NCBI GenBank assembly: GCA_019912385.1
Contig: JAIOIW010000092.1
Span: 1-64,000 of the forward strand
Length of the DNA stretch: 64,000 nucleotides
Reading direction: 5' to 3'
DNA from: Notoacmeibacter sp.
Lineage (GTDB): Bacteria; Pseudomonadota; Alphaproteobacteria; Rhizobiales; Rhizobiaceae
In this document: piece after piece, positions 7,982 through 17,603 of the stretch
Position numbering within the stretch: the first letter of the stretch is position 1
How the letters are laid out: each line of letters starts with the position of its first letter
Notes under the pieces: generated by a model
The model's input: the letters and a program-made list of their open reading frames with translations, nothing else
Told to the model about the DNA's origin: nothing
The model's database searches: none
Position numbers and translations under genes: made by a program

Positions 7982-8791
7982 TCAACGCTCCCGGACAATG
8001 ATCTTTCGACGCGGTCCGGGAAAGAACGCATTGACGCGAGCCTGATAGGCTCTGAACCGGGCGCCGCGCGAGGCAAGCATATGCTCCTCCAGCGGCGGAA
8101 TGCCGGAGACGTGAACGAGCAGCCAGTACATCATGACCGGCGCAAGCAGCGAAAGCCCGGCGGTAATGCCGCCGGCGAAGCCCGAAAAGGCCAGCAGCGG
8201 CCAGGCGACCCACCACAACCATTCGAAGAAGTAGTTCGGATGGCGTGACCAACGCCACAGACCGGTCTCGCAAACCGCCGTCCGCCCGCGATTGGACCGC
8301 CGGAACCGGGCGAGTTGGGCATCCGCGACCGCCTCGCCGACAAGGGCGACGATGGCAACCGCGATCGCCGCGAAGTCGAGCACGCCGGGAAAAGGCGCCG
8401 GATTGATGACGGCGGCATAGACCGAAATGACCAGCACGAAGGCGGCAAGCGCCTGGGCCTGCAGGAACCGGAATAGACGTCTCGAAGCTGCCGCTCCCCA
8501 TTCCTCCATGAGTGCTGCATATCGCGGATCGTCCGCCGCACCGGCGGTGCGAGCGCTGATGTGTCCGGCAAGCCGCACCGCCCAAAGCGCGACAAGCACG
8601 CCGGCGACGAATTTCCGATCGGATTGTCCGCCTTCGGAAAGGACGATGACCGCGAGTGCGCCGATACCCGTCGCGGCCGACCAGACGGAATCGATCCAGC
8701 CACTGAGGCCCGTTCTGCGCTGAATCAGCCAGGCCAGGGTCATGGCAAGAGAAAGACCGACAGCCGTTGAAAGTAGAAGGATGATCTGCAT
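7982..8791 (-). CDS. DUF1295/steroid 5-alpha-reductase-like membrane protein
   Basis: 269-residue polytopic membrane protein. The DUF1295 signature is present: WIDSVWSAATG near the N-terminus, DPRY..L, GLWRWSRHPNYFFEWLWW near residues 180-197, then PPLEEHMLASRGARFRAYQ and a short charged tail. The signature HPNYFFEW is the NADPH/methyl-donor-proximal motif of the ICMT/5-alpha-reductase superfamily. The ATG at 8791 has an AGGG upstream, whereas the alternative ATG at 8824 has none. It converges with DUF1365 (3-bp gap). In related genomes this gene belongs to the RpoE regulon. Here it is on the opposite strand with no visible RpoE site. Confidence 0.88.
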   Translation of the reverse strand: MQIILLLSTAVGLSLAMTLAWLIQRRTGLSGWIDSVWSAATGIGALAVIVLSEGGQSDRKFVAGVLVALWAVRLAGHISARTAGAADDPRYAALMEEWGAAASRRLFRFLQAQALAAFVLVISVYAAVINPAPFPGVLDFAAIAVAIVALVGEAVADAQLARFRRSNRGRTAVCETGLWRWSRHPNYFFEWLWWVAWPLLAFSGFAGGITAGLSLLAPVMMYWLLVHVSGIPPLEEHMLASRGARFRAYQARVNAFFPGPRRKIIVRER

Positions 8792-8889
8792 TGTGCCCTG
8801 CCCGCTATTTGGTGGTTTTGCCATCCATTACGCAACCAGACCGCATTTGGTTTTCATGTCCGATACCCATCGCACACGAACCGGCGTCT

Positions 8890-9015
8890 TTCGCGAGCTC
8901 CTGTTCAAGTCGCAGGTCCGCCGCGCCTGCATCCGCATGGATATCCGGTTGCCGTGAAAATCCGGCAGCACATGAAGATCGCCGGCCAGGTCATCGACGA
9001 TTCCATAATCGCCGG
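8890..9015 (-). pseudogene. FGGY-type carbohydrate kinase fragment
   Basis: Minus-strand frame 9190-8828 contains DLAGDLHVLPDFHGNR around 8950-9000, which resembles the conserved HVLPEFLGNRSP motif of FGGY kinases (ribulokinase type). The flanking residues do not resemble the family, and no other kinase motif is visible. I read it as a small relic in the 576-bp gap before gatA. The rest of that gap shows no gene. Confidence 0.4.
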
Positions 9016-9367
9016 CGCCGGTTGTCCGCTCCCGGTCGTGCGCGGCGGGCGTAACCCGGTCGACATGCCGTTTGGAAACGCGAATTTGTTTTGATCCACG
9101 CGGCGAGCGCCGGATCAAAAAGCCACGCAGCCCGACGATGGCGCGGGACGTTGTCGCACAACATGACCGTGAAGGGCACGATGCCGGCATCGCGGCGGCG
9201 CTTCGGTCCGGCAGCGACCACCGGACGGCCGGGATCGAGGAAGCCGGTCATCGCGCCTGTCACGCGATCGCAAGCCATGACGATTTCGCATCAAGCGCGT
9301 GGTTCCATTTGCGCTACGGATGCTCTAAACACGCGCGCAAAGCATCACCAATTCCGGACTTACCGAC

Positions 9368-10828
9368 ATGAGCGCATCCGACCTCACAAGCCTTGGCATT
9401 GCCGGCCAGCGCGCGCTGCTGGCAAACAGGAAAGCCTCGGCGGTCGAACTGGTTGAAGCCCACTTCCGCGAGATCGAGAACAACCGCCATCTCAACGTGT
9501 TCATCACCGAGATGCGCGACGAGGCTTTTTCGCGGGCAAAAGCCTCCGACGAGCGGATCGCGGCCGGCAACGCGCTGCCGCTCGACGGTATCGCGATCGC
9601 GGTCAAGGACAATTATTGCACCAGGGGCGTGCGCACCACGGCGGGCTCGAACATTCTCGGCAATTTCGTGCCGCCCTACGAATCGACCGTGACCCGAAAG
9701 CTGCTCGACGCCGGCGCGGTCATCGTCGGCAAGACCAACATGGACGAATTCGCCATGGGTTCGTCGACCGAGTCGAGCCATTTCGGGCCCACCATCAACC
9801 CTGCGGGCGTGCGCGCCGGCCTTGAGAATATCGCGCCGGGCGGCTCGTCGGGCGGCTCCGCGGCTGCCGTTGCGGCCAACATGGCTGCCGGCGCGCTGGG
9901 CTCCGACACCGGGGGCTCGATCCGCCAGCCGGCCGGCTTCTGCGGCGTCGTCGGCTTCAAGCCGACCTACGGCGTCTGTTCGCGCTGGGGCATCGTCGCT
10001 TATGGCTCGTCGCTCGACCAGGCCGGCGTGTTTACCCGCTCGGTGGCCGACGCCGCGACCCTGATGGACGTCATTTCGGGCGAGGACAAGAAGGACACCA
10101 CCTCCTATCCACGCGACGACTACGGTTTTGCGAGTGCGCTTGGCGAACCGGCGGGCAAGCTGCGCATCGGCTTTGCGAAGGAAGTGATCGAGGCGGGCTC
10201 CACCGCCGAAACCGACACGGTCTGGGCCGCAGCCCGCGCGCTGGCCGACAAGATGGGTGCCGAGATCGTCGAAGTCTCGATCCCGAGTTTCAAATATTCG
10301 CTGCCAGCCTATTACATCATCGCGCTCTCGGAAGCCTCGTCAAACCTGGCGCGTTACGACGGCGTGCGTTACGGCTATCGCGCGTCCGGCGCCAAAGACA
10401 TCACCGACATGTACGAAAAGACCCGCGCGGAAGGTTTCGGCGCCGAGGTCAAGCGCCGCATCATGCTCGGCACCTTCACGCTGTCGGCCGGCTATTACGA
10501 CGCCTACTATCTGAAGGCGCAGAAAGTGCGCAACAAGATCCGTGGCGAGTTCGAGGCCGCCTTCCAGCTGTGCGACGTGCTGTTCATGCCGACGACGCCG
10601 ACCGCAGCCTTTGCCATCGGTTCGCATTCGTCCGATCCGGTCGAGATGTACCTGGAGGATGTCTTCACCGTTCCGGTCAACATGGCGGGCCTGCCGGCGA
10701 TCTCGGTCCCGGTGACGAAAAGCGTGAATGGGCTTCCTCTCGGCCTGCAGATCGTCGGTCCGCAATTCGCCGACACCACCGTCATGCGCGCGGCGGCCGC
10801 AGTCGAGATGGCGGTGCCGGCGCTCTGA
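9368..10828 (+). CDS. gatA: Glutamyl/aspartyl-tRNA amidotransferase subunit A
   Basis: 486-residue amidase-signature protein, full length for GatA. The Ser-cisSer-Lys triad is visible as K80 (AVKDNY), S160 (GGSSGGS) and S184 (DTGGSIR), with the same 24-residue spacing as other GatA proteins. The RYGYRA and FTLSAGYYDAYY motifs separate GatA from other amidases. With GatB and GatC it converts Glu-tRNA(Gln) and Asp-tRNA(Asn) to the amidated forms in the cytosol. Neither gatC nor gatB is adjacent. The upstream gap holds only a kinase remnant. Confidence 0.96.
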   Translation: MSASDLTSLGIAGQRALLANRKASAVELVEAHFREIENNRHLNVFITEMRDEAFSRAKASDERIAAGNALPLDGIAIAVKDNYCTRGVRTTAGSNILGNFVPPYESTVTRKLLDAGAVIVGKTNMDEFAMGSSTESSHFGPTINPAGVRAGLENIAPGGSSGGSAAAVAANMAAGALGSDTGGSIRQPAGFCGVVGFKPTYGVCSRWGIVAYGSSLDQAGVFTRSVADAATLMDVISGEDKKDTTSYPRDDYGFASALGEPAGKLRIGFAKEVIEAGSTAETDTVWAAARALADKMGAEIVEVSIPSFKYSLPAYYIIALSEASSNLARYDGVRYGYRASGAKDITDMYEKTRAEGFGAEVKRRIMLGTFTLSAGYYDAYYLKAQKVRNKIRGEFEAAFQLCDVLFMPTTPTAAFAIGSHSSDPVEMYLEDVFTVPVNMAGLPAISVPVTKSVNGLPLGLQIVGPQFADTTVMRAAAAVEMAVPAL

Positions 10829-10842
10829 GGGCCGTCGGCCCC

Positions 10843-11391
10843 TCAGTCGGGGTCCTGCTCCCCCTCGGGAGCCCACAAAGCCGGTTGAAGCCAGGGGTCC
10901 GGAACCCTCAGCGTATCCCCGACGGGCGGCATCGTGCCGTGCAGGCATTTCGACTGCCATGCCTCGCGCCATTCCTCCGGCAGCGGATAGGGCGGCGCGA
11001 CCGAAGCCTCGGGCGTGAAGCCCAGGCGGCCGTAATAGGCCGGATCGCCAAGCACATAGACATGGCTCACGCCCTCATTTTCCAGCATTTGCATCCCTGC
11101 CCGGACGATCGCGCTGCCGATTCCCTGCCGCTGCCGGGACGGGGCGACGGCTAGCGGACCCAACAATGCGACCTTCTCGTTGCCGCCGGCGATATCGCAT
11201 CGCGTGAAGATGACGTGCCCTGCGAGAGCCGTTCCGGCGAATGCGACCAGGGAGAGAGCGGTCGCCTGCTCCCGTAGCAGATCCCGGACCAGGGGCAGCA
11301 GGTCTTCCTCGGGGAACGCGTCCGGATAGAGCTTCTCGATCAGGTCGAGATCGCCGGGCACGCTTTCACGGATTTCTATTTCCTGCGTCAT
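10843..11391 (-). CDS. GNAT family N-acetyltransferase (YhbS-like)
   Basis: 182-residue acetyltransferase. The acetyl-CoA binding motif A is GPLAVAPSRQRQGIGSAIV (RxxGxG/A as RQRQGIGSA), followed by HVYVLGDPAYYGRLGF, which is typical of YhbS-like GNATs. The ATG at 11391 was chosen because the recognisable fold begins there (IEIRESVPGDLDLIEKL). The frame is open to 11484. It is convergent with gatA (14-bp gap). Substrate unknown. Confidence 0.85.
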   Translation of the reverse strand: MTQEIEIRESVPGDLDLIEKLYPDAFPEEDLLPLVRDLLREQATALSLVAFAGTALAGHVIFTRCDIAGGNEKVALLGPLAVAPSRQRQGIGSAIVRAGMQMLENEGVSHVYVLGDPAYYGRLGFTPEASVAPPYPLPEEWREAWQSKCLHGTMPPVGDTLRVPDPWLQPALWAPEGEQDPD

Positions 11392-11495
11392 GTCCTCGCC
11401 ATCGCCCGCGCACGCAGCATCGCAACACCTGCCCGGTACAAGCGGGTCCGCGCTGCGGCAACTCTCGTCGCTCCAATGAACCACGGATCAGTGGC

Positions 11496-12914
11496 TCACT
11501 CAAACGCATAGGGAATCGTGTCGCGCCGGTTGGGATCGACATCGAGCCGGCGTTTCAGCGGCGGCACGGCGCGCTGGTGGCAATTGCGCCGCTCGCAGAT
11601 GCGGCAGGAGATGCCGATCGGCTCGAAGGCCTGTTCGCGGGCAAGATCGAGATCGTCGGCATAGACCAGTTCGCCGGCATGCGCGATCTCGCAGCCGAGC
11701 GCCAGTGCATAGCGCTGCACCGGATCGCGAAACCCGCCGGAGCGTTTGCTCACCGCCGTCGCCAGGCACAGATAGCGCACGCCGTCCGGCGTCTCGGCCA
11801 GTTGCCGGATGATCCGGTTCGGCGTTTCGAAGGCGCGATGCACGTTCCACAGCGGGCAGGCCGAGCCGAAGCGGGCGAACTGCAGCTTGGTCGCCGAATG
11901 GCGCTTGGTGATCGTGCCGGCCTGGTCGACACGGGCAAAGAAGAACGGCACGCCGCGCGCGCCTGGCCGCTGCAGCGTCGACAGCCGGTGACCGACCTGT
12001 TCAAGGCTGGCGCCGAAGCGGTCGGCCAGCAGGTCGAGATCGTGGCGCAGTTCGCGCGCGGCCATCGCGAACGGCTTGTAGGGCAGCATCGCTGCCCCGG
12101 CGAAATAATTGCCAAGCCCGATCCGGCAGATCGCCGGAGCGTCCGGCGAGCGGAAGTCCGCCTTCTCCAGGATCGCATCGATGACGCCGCCATGTTCCAG
12201 CAGCGCGATCTGGTGAGCGATCTGGAACGCATTGGTCGAGGCGCCGGCCCGCGCATTGAGCGACAGCACCCGCGAAGCCGGATCAAAGCGGCGGATCGCG
12301 CCGGGTGCGCCAAGCTCGGTGCCGATCATCACCCGGACGCGATGCTTGCGCTCGATATGGTCTGCCATCACCCGCACGCGGTTGCGTGTGCCGCCGGTCA
12401 TCTCGCCCGCCAGCTTCTCCGCCGCAACGTCGAGTTCGTGGATGTAATTGTCCATGTAGTGGAAGAAATCGCGCACCTCCTCGTAGGGCGTCGGATCGTT
12501 GAGCGCGCCGGTGCGCGCGATCGTGTCGTCGAGTTCGGCAAGCTGCTCGCCTGCCCGCCTCAGCGCCTGGTGCATCGAAAGGAAGGCGCGCGCCACGGCC
12601 GGCGCATTCTGCACCACCATCTTGAGGTCCTGGCCGGGCGGCGGCGCGCCGCCGAACAGCGGGTCGGCGAAGGCCTCGGCTAGATCGGCCAGCATCCGGT
12701 CGCTGTCATTGTCCGAGAGCCCGGCGATGTCGACCGCAAAATTCTCGGCGAGCGCCAGCAGCACCGGCGCCGTGACATGGCGCTGGTTGTTCTCCATCTG
12801 GTTGAGATAGCTGGTTGAAATGCCGAGCTGGCCGGCAAAGGCCGCCTGCGTCAACGCCGCATTCTGCCGGATTTCGCGGATTTTCCGTCCGATGAAGAGT
12901 TTTCGCGCGCGCAT
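11496..12914 (-). CDS. pccR: Short-chain fatty acyl regulator, PccR/RamB-like
   Basis: 472-residue XRE-family regulator. An N-terminal helix-turn-helix (IREIRQNAALTQAAFAGQLG, ISTSYLNQMENNQR) occupies residues ~8-60, followed by an ImmA/IrrE-like middle domain. A C-terminal DUF2083-type region carries the cysteine pattern GCEIAH and GISCRICERRNCHQRAVPP, typical of ScfR/PccR/RamB. It is divergent from the propionyl-CoA carboxylase operon with a dyad in between. In R. sphaeroides PccR activates propionyl-CoA carboxylase genes, so it probably controls the operon starting at 13047. The start at ATG 12914 avoids an extension of nine residues. Confidence 0.85.
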   Translation of the reverse strand: MRARKLFIGRKIREIRQNAALTQAAFAGQLGISTSYLNQMENNQRHVTAPVLLALAENFAVDIAGLSDNDSDRMLADLAEAFADPLFGGAPPPGQDLKMVVQNAPAVARAFLSMHQALRRAGEQLAELDDTIARTGALNDPTPYEEVRDFFHYMDNYIHELDVAAEKLAGEMTGGTRNRVRVMADHIERKHRVRVMIGTELGAPGAIRRFDPASRVLSLNARAGASTNAFQIAHQIALLEHGGVIDAILEKADFRSPDAPAICRIGLGNYFAGAAMLPYKPFAMAARELRHDLDLLADRFGASLEQVGHRLSTLQRPGARGVPFFFARVDQAGTITKRHSATKLQFARFGSACPLWNVHRAFETPNRIIRQLAETPDGVRYLCLATAVSKRSGGFRDPVQRYALALGCEIAHAGELVYADDLDLAREQAFEPIGISCRICERRNCHQRAVPPLKRRLDVDPNRRDTIPYAFE

Positions 12915-12925
12915 GACGATTGATA

Positions 12926-12943
12926 TTTCGCAATTTTGCAATT
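12926..12943. promoter_or_regulatory. Candidate PccR operator between pccR and pccB
   Basis: The AT-rich divergent region contains TTTCGCAATTTTGCAATT, a GCAA-N2-TTGC dyad resembling the TTTGCAAA-like half-sites reported for PccR/RamB. It lies 12 bp upstream of the pccR ATG and about 100 bp upstream of the leader ORF, so it could serve for autoregulation and operon control. Confidence 0.45.
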
Positions 12944-13046
12944 CGCTATTGTGAATATTTCTAATTTAACTTTGCCACCTTTTCAATCCTTTCGCCGGGG
13001 TCGAAACTGGCTTACGTCTGAGATTGCTATTTCCGGGAGGATATCG

Positions 13047-13106
13047 ATGACCCCTTTCCCTGCTCTCCACGCCCTGAAAGTCCTGAAAGCGCGGGGGATT
13101 GCCTGA
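13047..13106 (+). CDS. 19-residue leader ORF coupled to pccB
   Basis: A tiny ORF encoding [19 protein letters not shown]. It has a strong Shine-Dalgarno sequence (GGGAGG at 13035-13040, 7 nt before ATG) and its stop overlaps the pccB start as TGATG (13104-13108). pccB itself has a poorer ribosome-binding site, so translation of the leader may load ribosomes onto pccB. No codon run typical of amino-acid attenuators is present. It could also simply be a translational coupler. Confidence 0.5.
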   Translation: MTPFPALHALKVLKARGIA

Positions 13107-14638
13107 TGCACGAGATCCTGGACCAACTCGAAGCCCACCGCGCCGAGGCGCGCCTCGGCGGCGGGCAGAAACGCATCGACGCCCAGCACGCCAAGGGCAA
13201 GCTGACCGCGCGCGAACGCCTCGAAGTACTCCTCGATGAGGGTTCCTTCGAGGAATACGACATGTACAAGACCCATCGCTGCACCGATTTCGGCATGCAG
13301 CAGACCAAGATCGCCGGCGACGGCGTGGTGACCGGCTGGGGAACCATCAACGGCCGCCCGGTCTATGTCTTCTCGCAGGATTTCACGGTGTTCGGCGGCT
13401 CGCTGTCGGAAACGCATGCCGAGAAGATCTGCAAGATCATGGACCTTGCCGTGCAGAACGGCGCGCCTGTGATCGGGCTCAACGATTCCGGCGGCGCCCG
13501 CATCCAGGAAGGCGTCGCCTCGCTCGGCGGCTATGCCGAGGTGTTCTGGCGCAACGTCCAGGCGTCAGGCGTCATCCCGCAGATTTCCGTCATCATGGGA
13601 CCATGCGCCGGCGGCGCGGTCTATTCGCCGGCCATGACCGACTTCATCTACATGGTGCGCGACACCTCCTACATGTTCGTCACCGGCCCCGACGTGGTGA
13701 AGACGGTTACCAACGAGATCGTCACGGCGGAAGAACTGGGCGGGGCCTCGACCCACACGAAGAAATCCTCGGTCGCCGACGGCGCCTTCGACAACGACAT
13801 CGAGGCGCTGATGGAAGTGCGCCGCATGGTCGACTTCCTGCCGCTGTCGAGCCGCGAGAAACCGCCGGTCATCCCGACCGCCGACACGCCCGACCGCCTG
13901 GAGATGGCGCTCGACACGCTCATCCCCGACAATCCCAACAAGCCCTACGACATGCACGAGGTGATCGCGAAGGTCGCCGACGAGGGCGATTTCTTCGAGA
14001 TCCAGAAGGACCACGCGAAGAACATCCTGACCGGCTTCATCCGCCTGAACGGCTCGACAATCGGCGTCGTCGCCAACCAGCCGATGGTACTGGCCGGCTG
14101 CCTCGACATCGATTCCGCCAAGAAGGGCGGACGGTTCGTGCGCTTCTGCGACGCCTTCAACATACCGATCCTCACCTTCGTCGACGTTCCGGGCTTCCTG
14201 CCGGGCACGGCCCAGGAATATGGCGGCATCATCAAGCACGGCGCGAAACTCCTGTTCGCCTATGCCGAGGCGACCGTGCCGAAGGTCACCGTCATCACCC
14301 GCAAGGCCTATGGCGGTGCCTATGACGTCATGAGTTCCAAGCACATCCGCGCCGACGTCAACTATGCCTGGCCGACTGCGCAGATCGCGGTGATGGGCGC
14401 CAAGGGCGCAACCGAGATCCTGTACCGCTCCGAGCTCGGCGATCCCGAAAAGATCGCTGCCCGGACGAAGGAATACGAGGGTCGCTTCGCCAATCCGTTC
14501 GTCGCCGCCCAGCGCGGCTTCATCGACGAGGTGATCCAGCCGCATTCGACCCGCCGCCGCGTCGCCCGCGCCTTCGAGATGCTCAAGACCAAGCAGGTCC
14601 AGGCGCCGATGAAGAAACACGACAACATTCCGCTGTGA
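13106..14638 (+). CDS. pccB: Propionyl-CoA carboxylase beta subunit
   Basis: 510-residue carboxyltransferase subunit, normal length. The N-terminal acyl-CoA binding core shows [20 protein letters not shown], a [10 protein letters not shown] motif near residues 128-137 and [12 protein letters not shown] near 168-179. The C-terminal half has [20 protein letters not shown] and [14 protein letters not shown], both typical of PccB rather than acetyl-CoA carboxylase. With PccA it carboxylates propionyl-CoA to methylmalonyl-CoA using biotin-borne CO2. First full gene of the propionate operon, overlapping the leader ORF stop. pccA lies two genes downstream. Confidence 0.96.
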   Translation: MHEILDQLEAHRAEARLGGGQKRIDAQHAKGKLTARERLEVLLDEGSFEEYDMYKTHRCTDFGMQQTKIAGDGVVTGWGTINGRPVYVFSQDFTVFGGSLSETHAEKICKIMDLAVQNGAPVIGLNDSGGARIQEGVASLGGYAEVFWRNVQASGVIPQISVIMGPCAGGAVYSPAMTDFIYMVRDTSYMFVTGPDVVKTVTNEIVTAEELGGASTHTKKSSVADGAFDNDIEALMEVRRMVDFLPLSSREKPPVIPTADTPDRLEMALDTLIPDNPNKPYDMHEVIAKVADEGDFFEIQKDHAKNILTGFIRLNGSTIGVVANQPMVLAGCLDIDSAKKGGRFVRFCDAFNIPILTFVDVPGFLPGTAQEYGGIIKHGAKLLFAYAEATVPKVTVITRKAYGGAYDVMSSKHIRADVNYAWPTAQIAVMGAKGATEILYRSELGDPEKIAARTKEYEGRFANPFVAAQRGFIDEVIQPHSTRRRVARAFEMLKTKQVQAPMKKHDNIPL

Positions 14639-14666
14639 AGCCTCCCCCACACAAGGACCCCATTGA

Positions 14667-15590
14667 ATGACCTCCGATCCCAAATTCCCGCCCGAAAAGA
14701 ACCAGCCCGCCGGCTACGTGCCGCCGAAGGTGTGGAAGTGGGAGAGTGAATCCGGCGGGACTTTCGCCAATATCAACCGGCCGATTGCCGGCCCGACGCA
14801 CGACAAGGAACTGCCGGTCGGCAGCCACCCGCTGCAGCTCTATTCGCTGGGCACGCCCAATGGCGTCAAGGTGACGATCATGCTGGAAGAGCTACTCGCC
14901 GCCGGCCATGAAGGCGCCGAATACGACGCCTGGCTGATCCGCATCGGCGACGGCGACCAGTTCGGTTCCGGTTTCGTCGAGATCAACCCGAACTCCAAGA
15001 TCCCGGCCATGATGGACCATGCGCCGAAAGGCGGCGGCGATCCGGTCCGCCTGTTCGAATCCGGCTCGATCCTGCTCTATCTCGCCGAAAAGTTCCGCGC
15101 CTTCCTGCCGACAGACGTGCGCGGCCGCGCCGAAACCATGAACTGGCTGTTCTGGCAGATGGGTTCCGCGCCGTTCCTTGGCGGCGGCTTCGGCCATTTC
15201 TACGCCTACGCGCCGATGAAGATCCAGTACGCGATCGACCGCTATTCCATGGAGGTCAAGCGCCAGATGGACGTGCTGAACCGGCAACTGGCCGACAATG
15301 AATACGTTGCCGGCCCCGAATACACGATCGCCGACATGGCGATCTGGCCCTGGTATGGCCGCCTCGCCGCGAAAGCGGCCTACAACGATGCCGGCGATTT
15401 CCTGTCGGTTGACGAATACGAGCATGTCCAGCGCTGGATGAAGCTCATCGGCGAGCGCCCTGCCGCACAGCGCGGTTCGATGGTCAACCGCACCTTCGGC
15501 GATCCGGCGAAGCAACTGCATGAGCGCCATGATGCTTCTGACTTTGAGACAAGGACGCAGGACAAGACCGGCGGTACGGGGGAGAGATAG
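14667..15590 (+). CDS. yghU: Glutathione transferase family disulfide-bond oxidoreductase (YghU-like)
   Basis: 307-residue member of the YghU/Nu-class GST family. The N-terminal extension (PPKVWKWE, GGTFANINRPIAGPTHDKEL) precedes a thioredoxin-like domain starting HPLQLYSLGTPNGVKVTIMLEE. INPNSKIPAM and LFESGSILLYLAEKF are the glutathione-contact region. The C-terminal alpha domain has YTIADMAIWPWYGRL. YghU-type enzymes reduce disulfides with two glutathiones bound. It is inserted between pccB and pccA with 28- and 3-bp gaps, so it is co-transcribed, although no direct propionate role is known. Confidence 0.9.
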   Translation: MTSDPKFPPEKNQPAGYVPPKVWKWESESGGTFANINRPIAGPTHDKELPVGSHPLQLYSLGTPNGVKVTIMLEELLAAGHEGAEYDAWLIRIGDGDQFGSGFVEINPNSKIPAMMDHAPKGGGDPVRLFESGSILLYLAEKFRAFLPTDVRGRAETMNWLFWQMGSAPFLGGGFGHFYAYAPMKIQYAIDRYSMEVKRQMDVLNRQLADNEYVAGPEYTIADMAIWPWYGRLAAKAAYNDAGDFLSVDEYEHVQRWMKLIGERPAAQRGSMVNRTFGDPAKQLHERHDASDFETRTQDKTGGTGER

Positions 15591-15593
15591 GCG

Positions 15594-17603
15594 ATGTTCA
15601 CCAAGATCCTGATCGCCAATCGCGGCGAGATCGCCTGCCGGGTCATCAAGACGGCAAGGAAGATGGGCATTGCCACCGTCGCCGTCTATTCCGACGCCGA
15701 CCGCGACGCCGAGCACGTCAGGCTTGCCGACGAAGCCGTCCATATCGGACCGCCGCCTGCCACCCAGTCCTACCTGATCGCCGCCAGGATCATCGAGGCT
15801 TGCAAGCAGACCGGCGCAGAGGCCGTACATCCTGGCTACGGCTTCCTGTCCGAGCGCGCATCCTTCTGCGAGGCACTGGAGGCCGAAGGCATCGCCTTCA
15901 TCGGCCCGAAGGTCAAGGCCATCGAGGCGATGGGCGACAAGATCACGTCGAAGAAGATCGCGGCGCAAGCCGGCGTCTCCACCGTGCCCGGCTATATGGG
16001 CCTGATCGATGACGCCGAACACGCGGTGACGATCGCCAACGAGATCGGCTATCCCGTCATGATTAAGGCGTCTGCAGGCGGCGGCGGCAAGGGCATGCGC
16101 ATCGCCTGGAACGATGCCGAGGCGCGCGAGGGCTTCGACCGCTCCAAGTCGGAAGCCGCGTCCTCGTTTGGCGACGACCGCATCTTCATCGAGAAATTCG
16201 TCGAGGAGCCGCGCCACATCGAGATCCAGGTCCTGGCCGACGGCCACGGCAACACGCTCTATCTCGGCGAGCGCGAATGCTCCGTACAGCGCCGCAACCA
16301 GAAGGTCGTGGAGGAAGCCCCCTCGCCCTTCCTCGATGCCGCCACCCGCAAGGCCATGGGCGAGCAGTCCGTGGCGCTGGCGAAAGCCGTCGACTACCAG
16401 AGCGCCGGCACAGTCGAGTTCATCGTCGACAAGAACCGCAATTTCTACTTCCTGGAAATGAACACCCGCCTCCAGGTCGAGCATCCGGTCACCGAACTGG
16501 TCACCGGCATCGACCTTGTCGAGCAGATGATCCGCGTCGCCGCCGGCGAAAAGCTGCCGATGAGGCAGGCGGACATCAGGCTCAATGGCTGGGCGGTGGA
16601 AAGCCGCCTCTATGCCGAAGATCCCTATCGCAATTTCCTGCCCTCGATCGGCCGGCTGACGCGCTATGCCCCGCCCGCCGAAGGCCCGCTCGGCGAGGCG
16701 GTGGTACGCAACGACACCGGCGTCACCGAGGGTTCGGAAATCTCGATGTTCTACGACCCGATGATTGCCAAGCTTTGCACCTGGGCGCCGGATCGCATCC
16801 GCGCGGTCGATGCCATGGCCGACGCGCTGGATCGCTTCGTGGTCGATGGCATCGGCCACAACCTGCCGTTCCTCGCAGCCCTGATGCAGCATCCGCGCTG
16901 GCGCGAGGGCAGGCTGTCGACCGGCTTCATAGCCGAGGAATATCCTGACGGCTTCGGACCGGTCGAACCGGATGCGCAAACGCTGGACCGGTTTGCCATC
17001 GCGGCCGTGCTGTTCAGCCACATCCTCAACGAGCGCAACGCGAAGATCTCGGGCGTGCGCTTCTCGCAGGCCGCCCACCGCACCTCGGAACAGGAGGTCG
17101 TGCGCCTTGCCGGCCGCGAGGTCCGTGCCCGCGTGACGGATGTCAACAGTGACGGTTTCGCCGTCACCGCCGGGGGCGTCGACTATGGAACGGTCGAGAC
17201 CGACTGGACGCCGGGCCGCACCCTCGCCCTGCTCACGGTCGGCGGCAAGACCCACGCCATCAAGGTCAACCCGGTACCGGGCGGCTGGCGCCTGCGCCAG
17301 CGCGGCGTCGACGTGAAGGCCCAGGTGTTCTCGCCGCGCGTCGCCGAACTGGCCGCGATGATGCCCGACAAGGCGCCGCCCGATACCTCCAGCCTGCTGC
17401 TCTGCCCGATGCCGGGCCTCATCGTCGCCATCCACGTCGAGGAAGGCGACGAAGTCCAGGAAGGCCAGATGCTGGCCATCGTCGAGGCGATGAAGATGGA
17501 AAACGTGCTGCGCGCCGAGAAGGCCGGCAAGGTCGCGCGCATTCCCGTCAAGCCCGGCGACAGCCTGGCTGTCGACGAGGTGATCATGGAGTTCGAGAAG
17601 TGA
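15594..17603 (+). CDS. pccA: Propionyl-CoA carboxylase alpha subunit (biotin carboxylase)
   Basis: 669-residue biotin-dependent subunit. A biotin carboxylase domain fills residues 1-450: [11 protein letters not shown] at the N-terminus, ATP-grasp loop [14 protein letters not shown] near 159-172, [17 protein letters not shown], and [19 protein letters not shown]-type linker domain follows. The C-terminal biotinyl domain has [10 protein letters not shown] with the biotinylated lysine at about residue 636. The final codons overlap the mutase start (GTGA), indicating coupling. It carboxylates biotin for PccB. Confidence 0.96.
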   Translation: MFTKILIANRGEIACRVIKTARKMGIATVAVYSDADRDAEHVRLADEAVHIGPPPATQSYLIAARIIEACKQTGAEAVHPGYGFLSERASFCEALEAEGIAFIGPKVKAIEAMGDKITSKKIAAQAGVSTVPGYMGLIDDAEHAVTIANEIGYPVMIKASAGGGGKGMRIAWNDAEAREGFDRSKSEAASSFGDDRIFIEKFVEEPRHIEIQVLADGHGNTLYLGERECSVQRRNQKVVEEAPSPFLDAATRKAMGEQSVALAKAVDYQSAGTVEFIVDKNRNFYFLEMNTRLQVEHPVTELVTGIDLVEQMIRVAAGEKLPMRQADIRLNGWAVESRLYAEDPYRNFLPSIGRLTRYAPPAEGPLGEAVVRNDTGVTEGSEISMFYDPMIAKLCTWAPDRIRAVDAMADALDRFVVDGIGHNLPFLAALMQHPRWREGRLSTGFIAEEYPDGFGPVEPDAQTLDRFAIAAVLFSHILNERNAKISGVRFSQAAHRTSEQEVVRLAGREVRARVTDVNSDGFAVTAGGVDYGTVETDWTPGRTLALLTVGGKTHAIKVNPVPGGWRLRQRGVDVKAQVFSPRVAELAAMMPDKAPPDTSSLLLCPMPGLIVAIHVEEGDEVQEGQMLAIVEAMKMENVLRAEKAGKVARIPVKPGDSLAVDEVIMEFEK

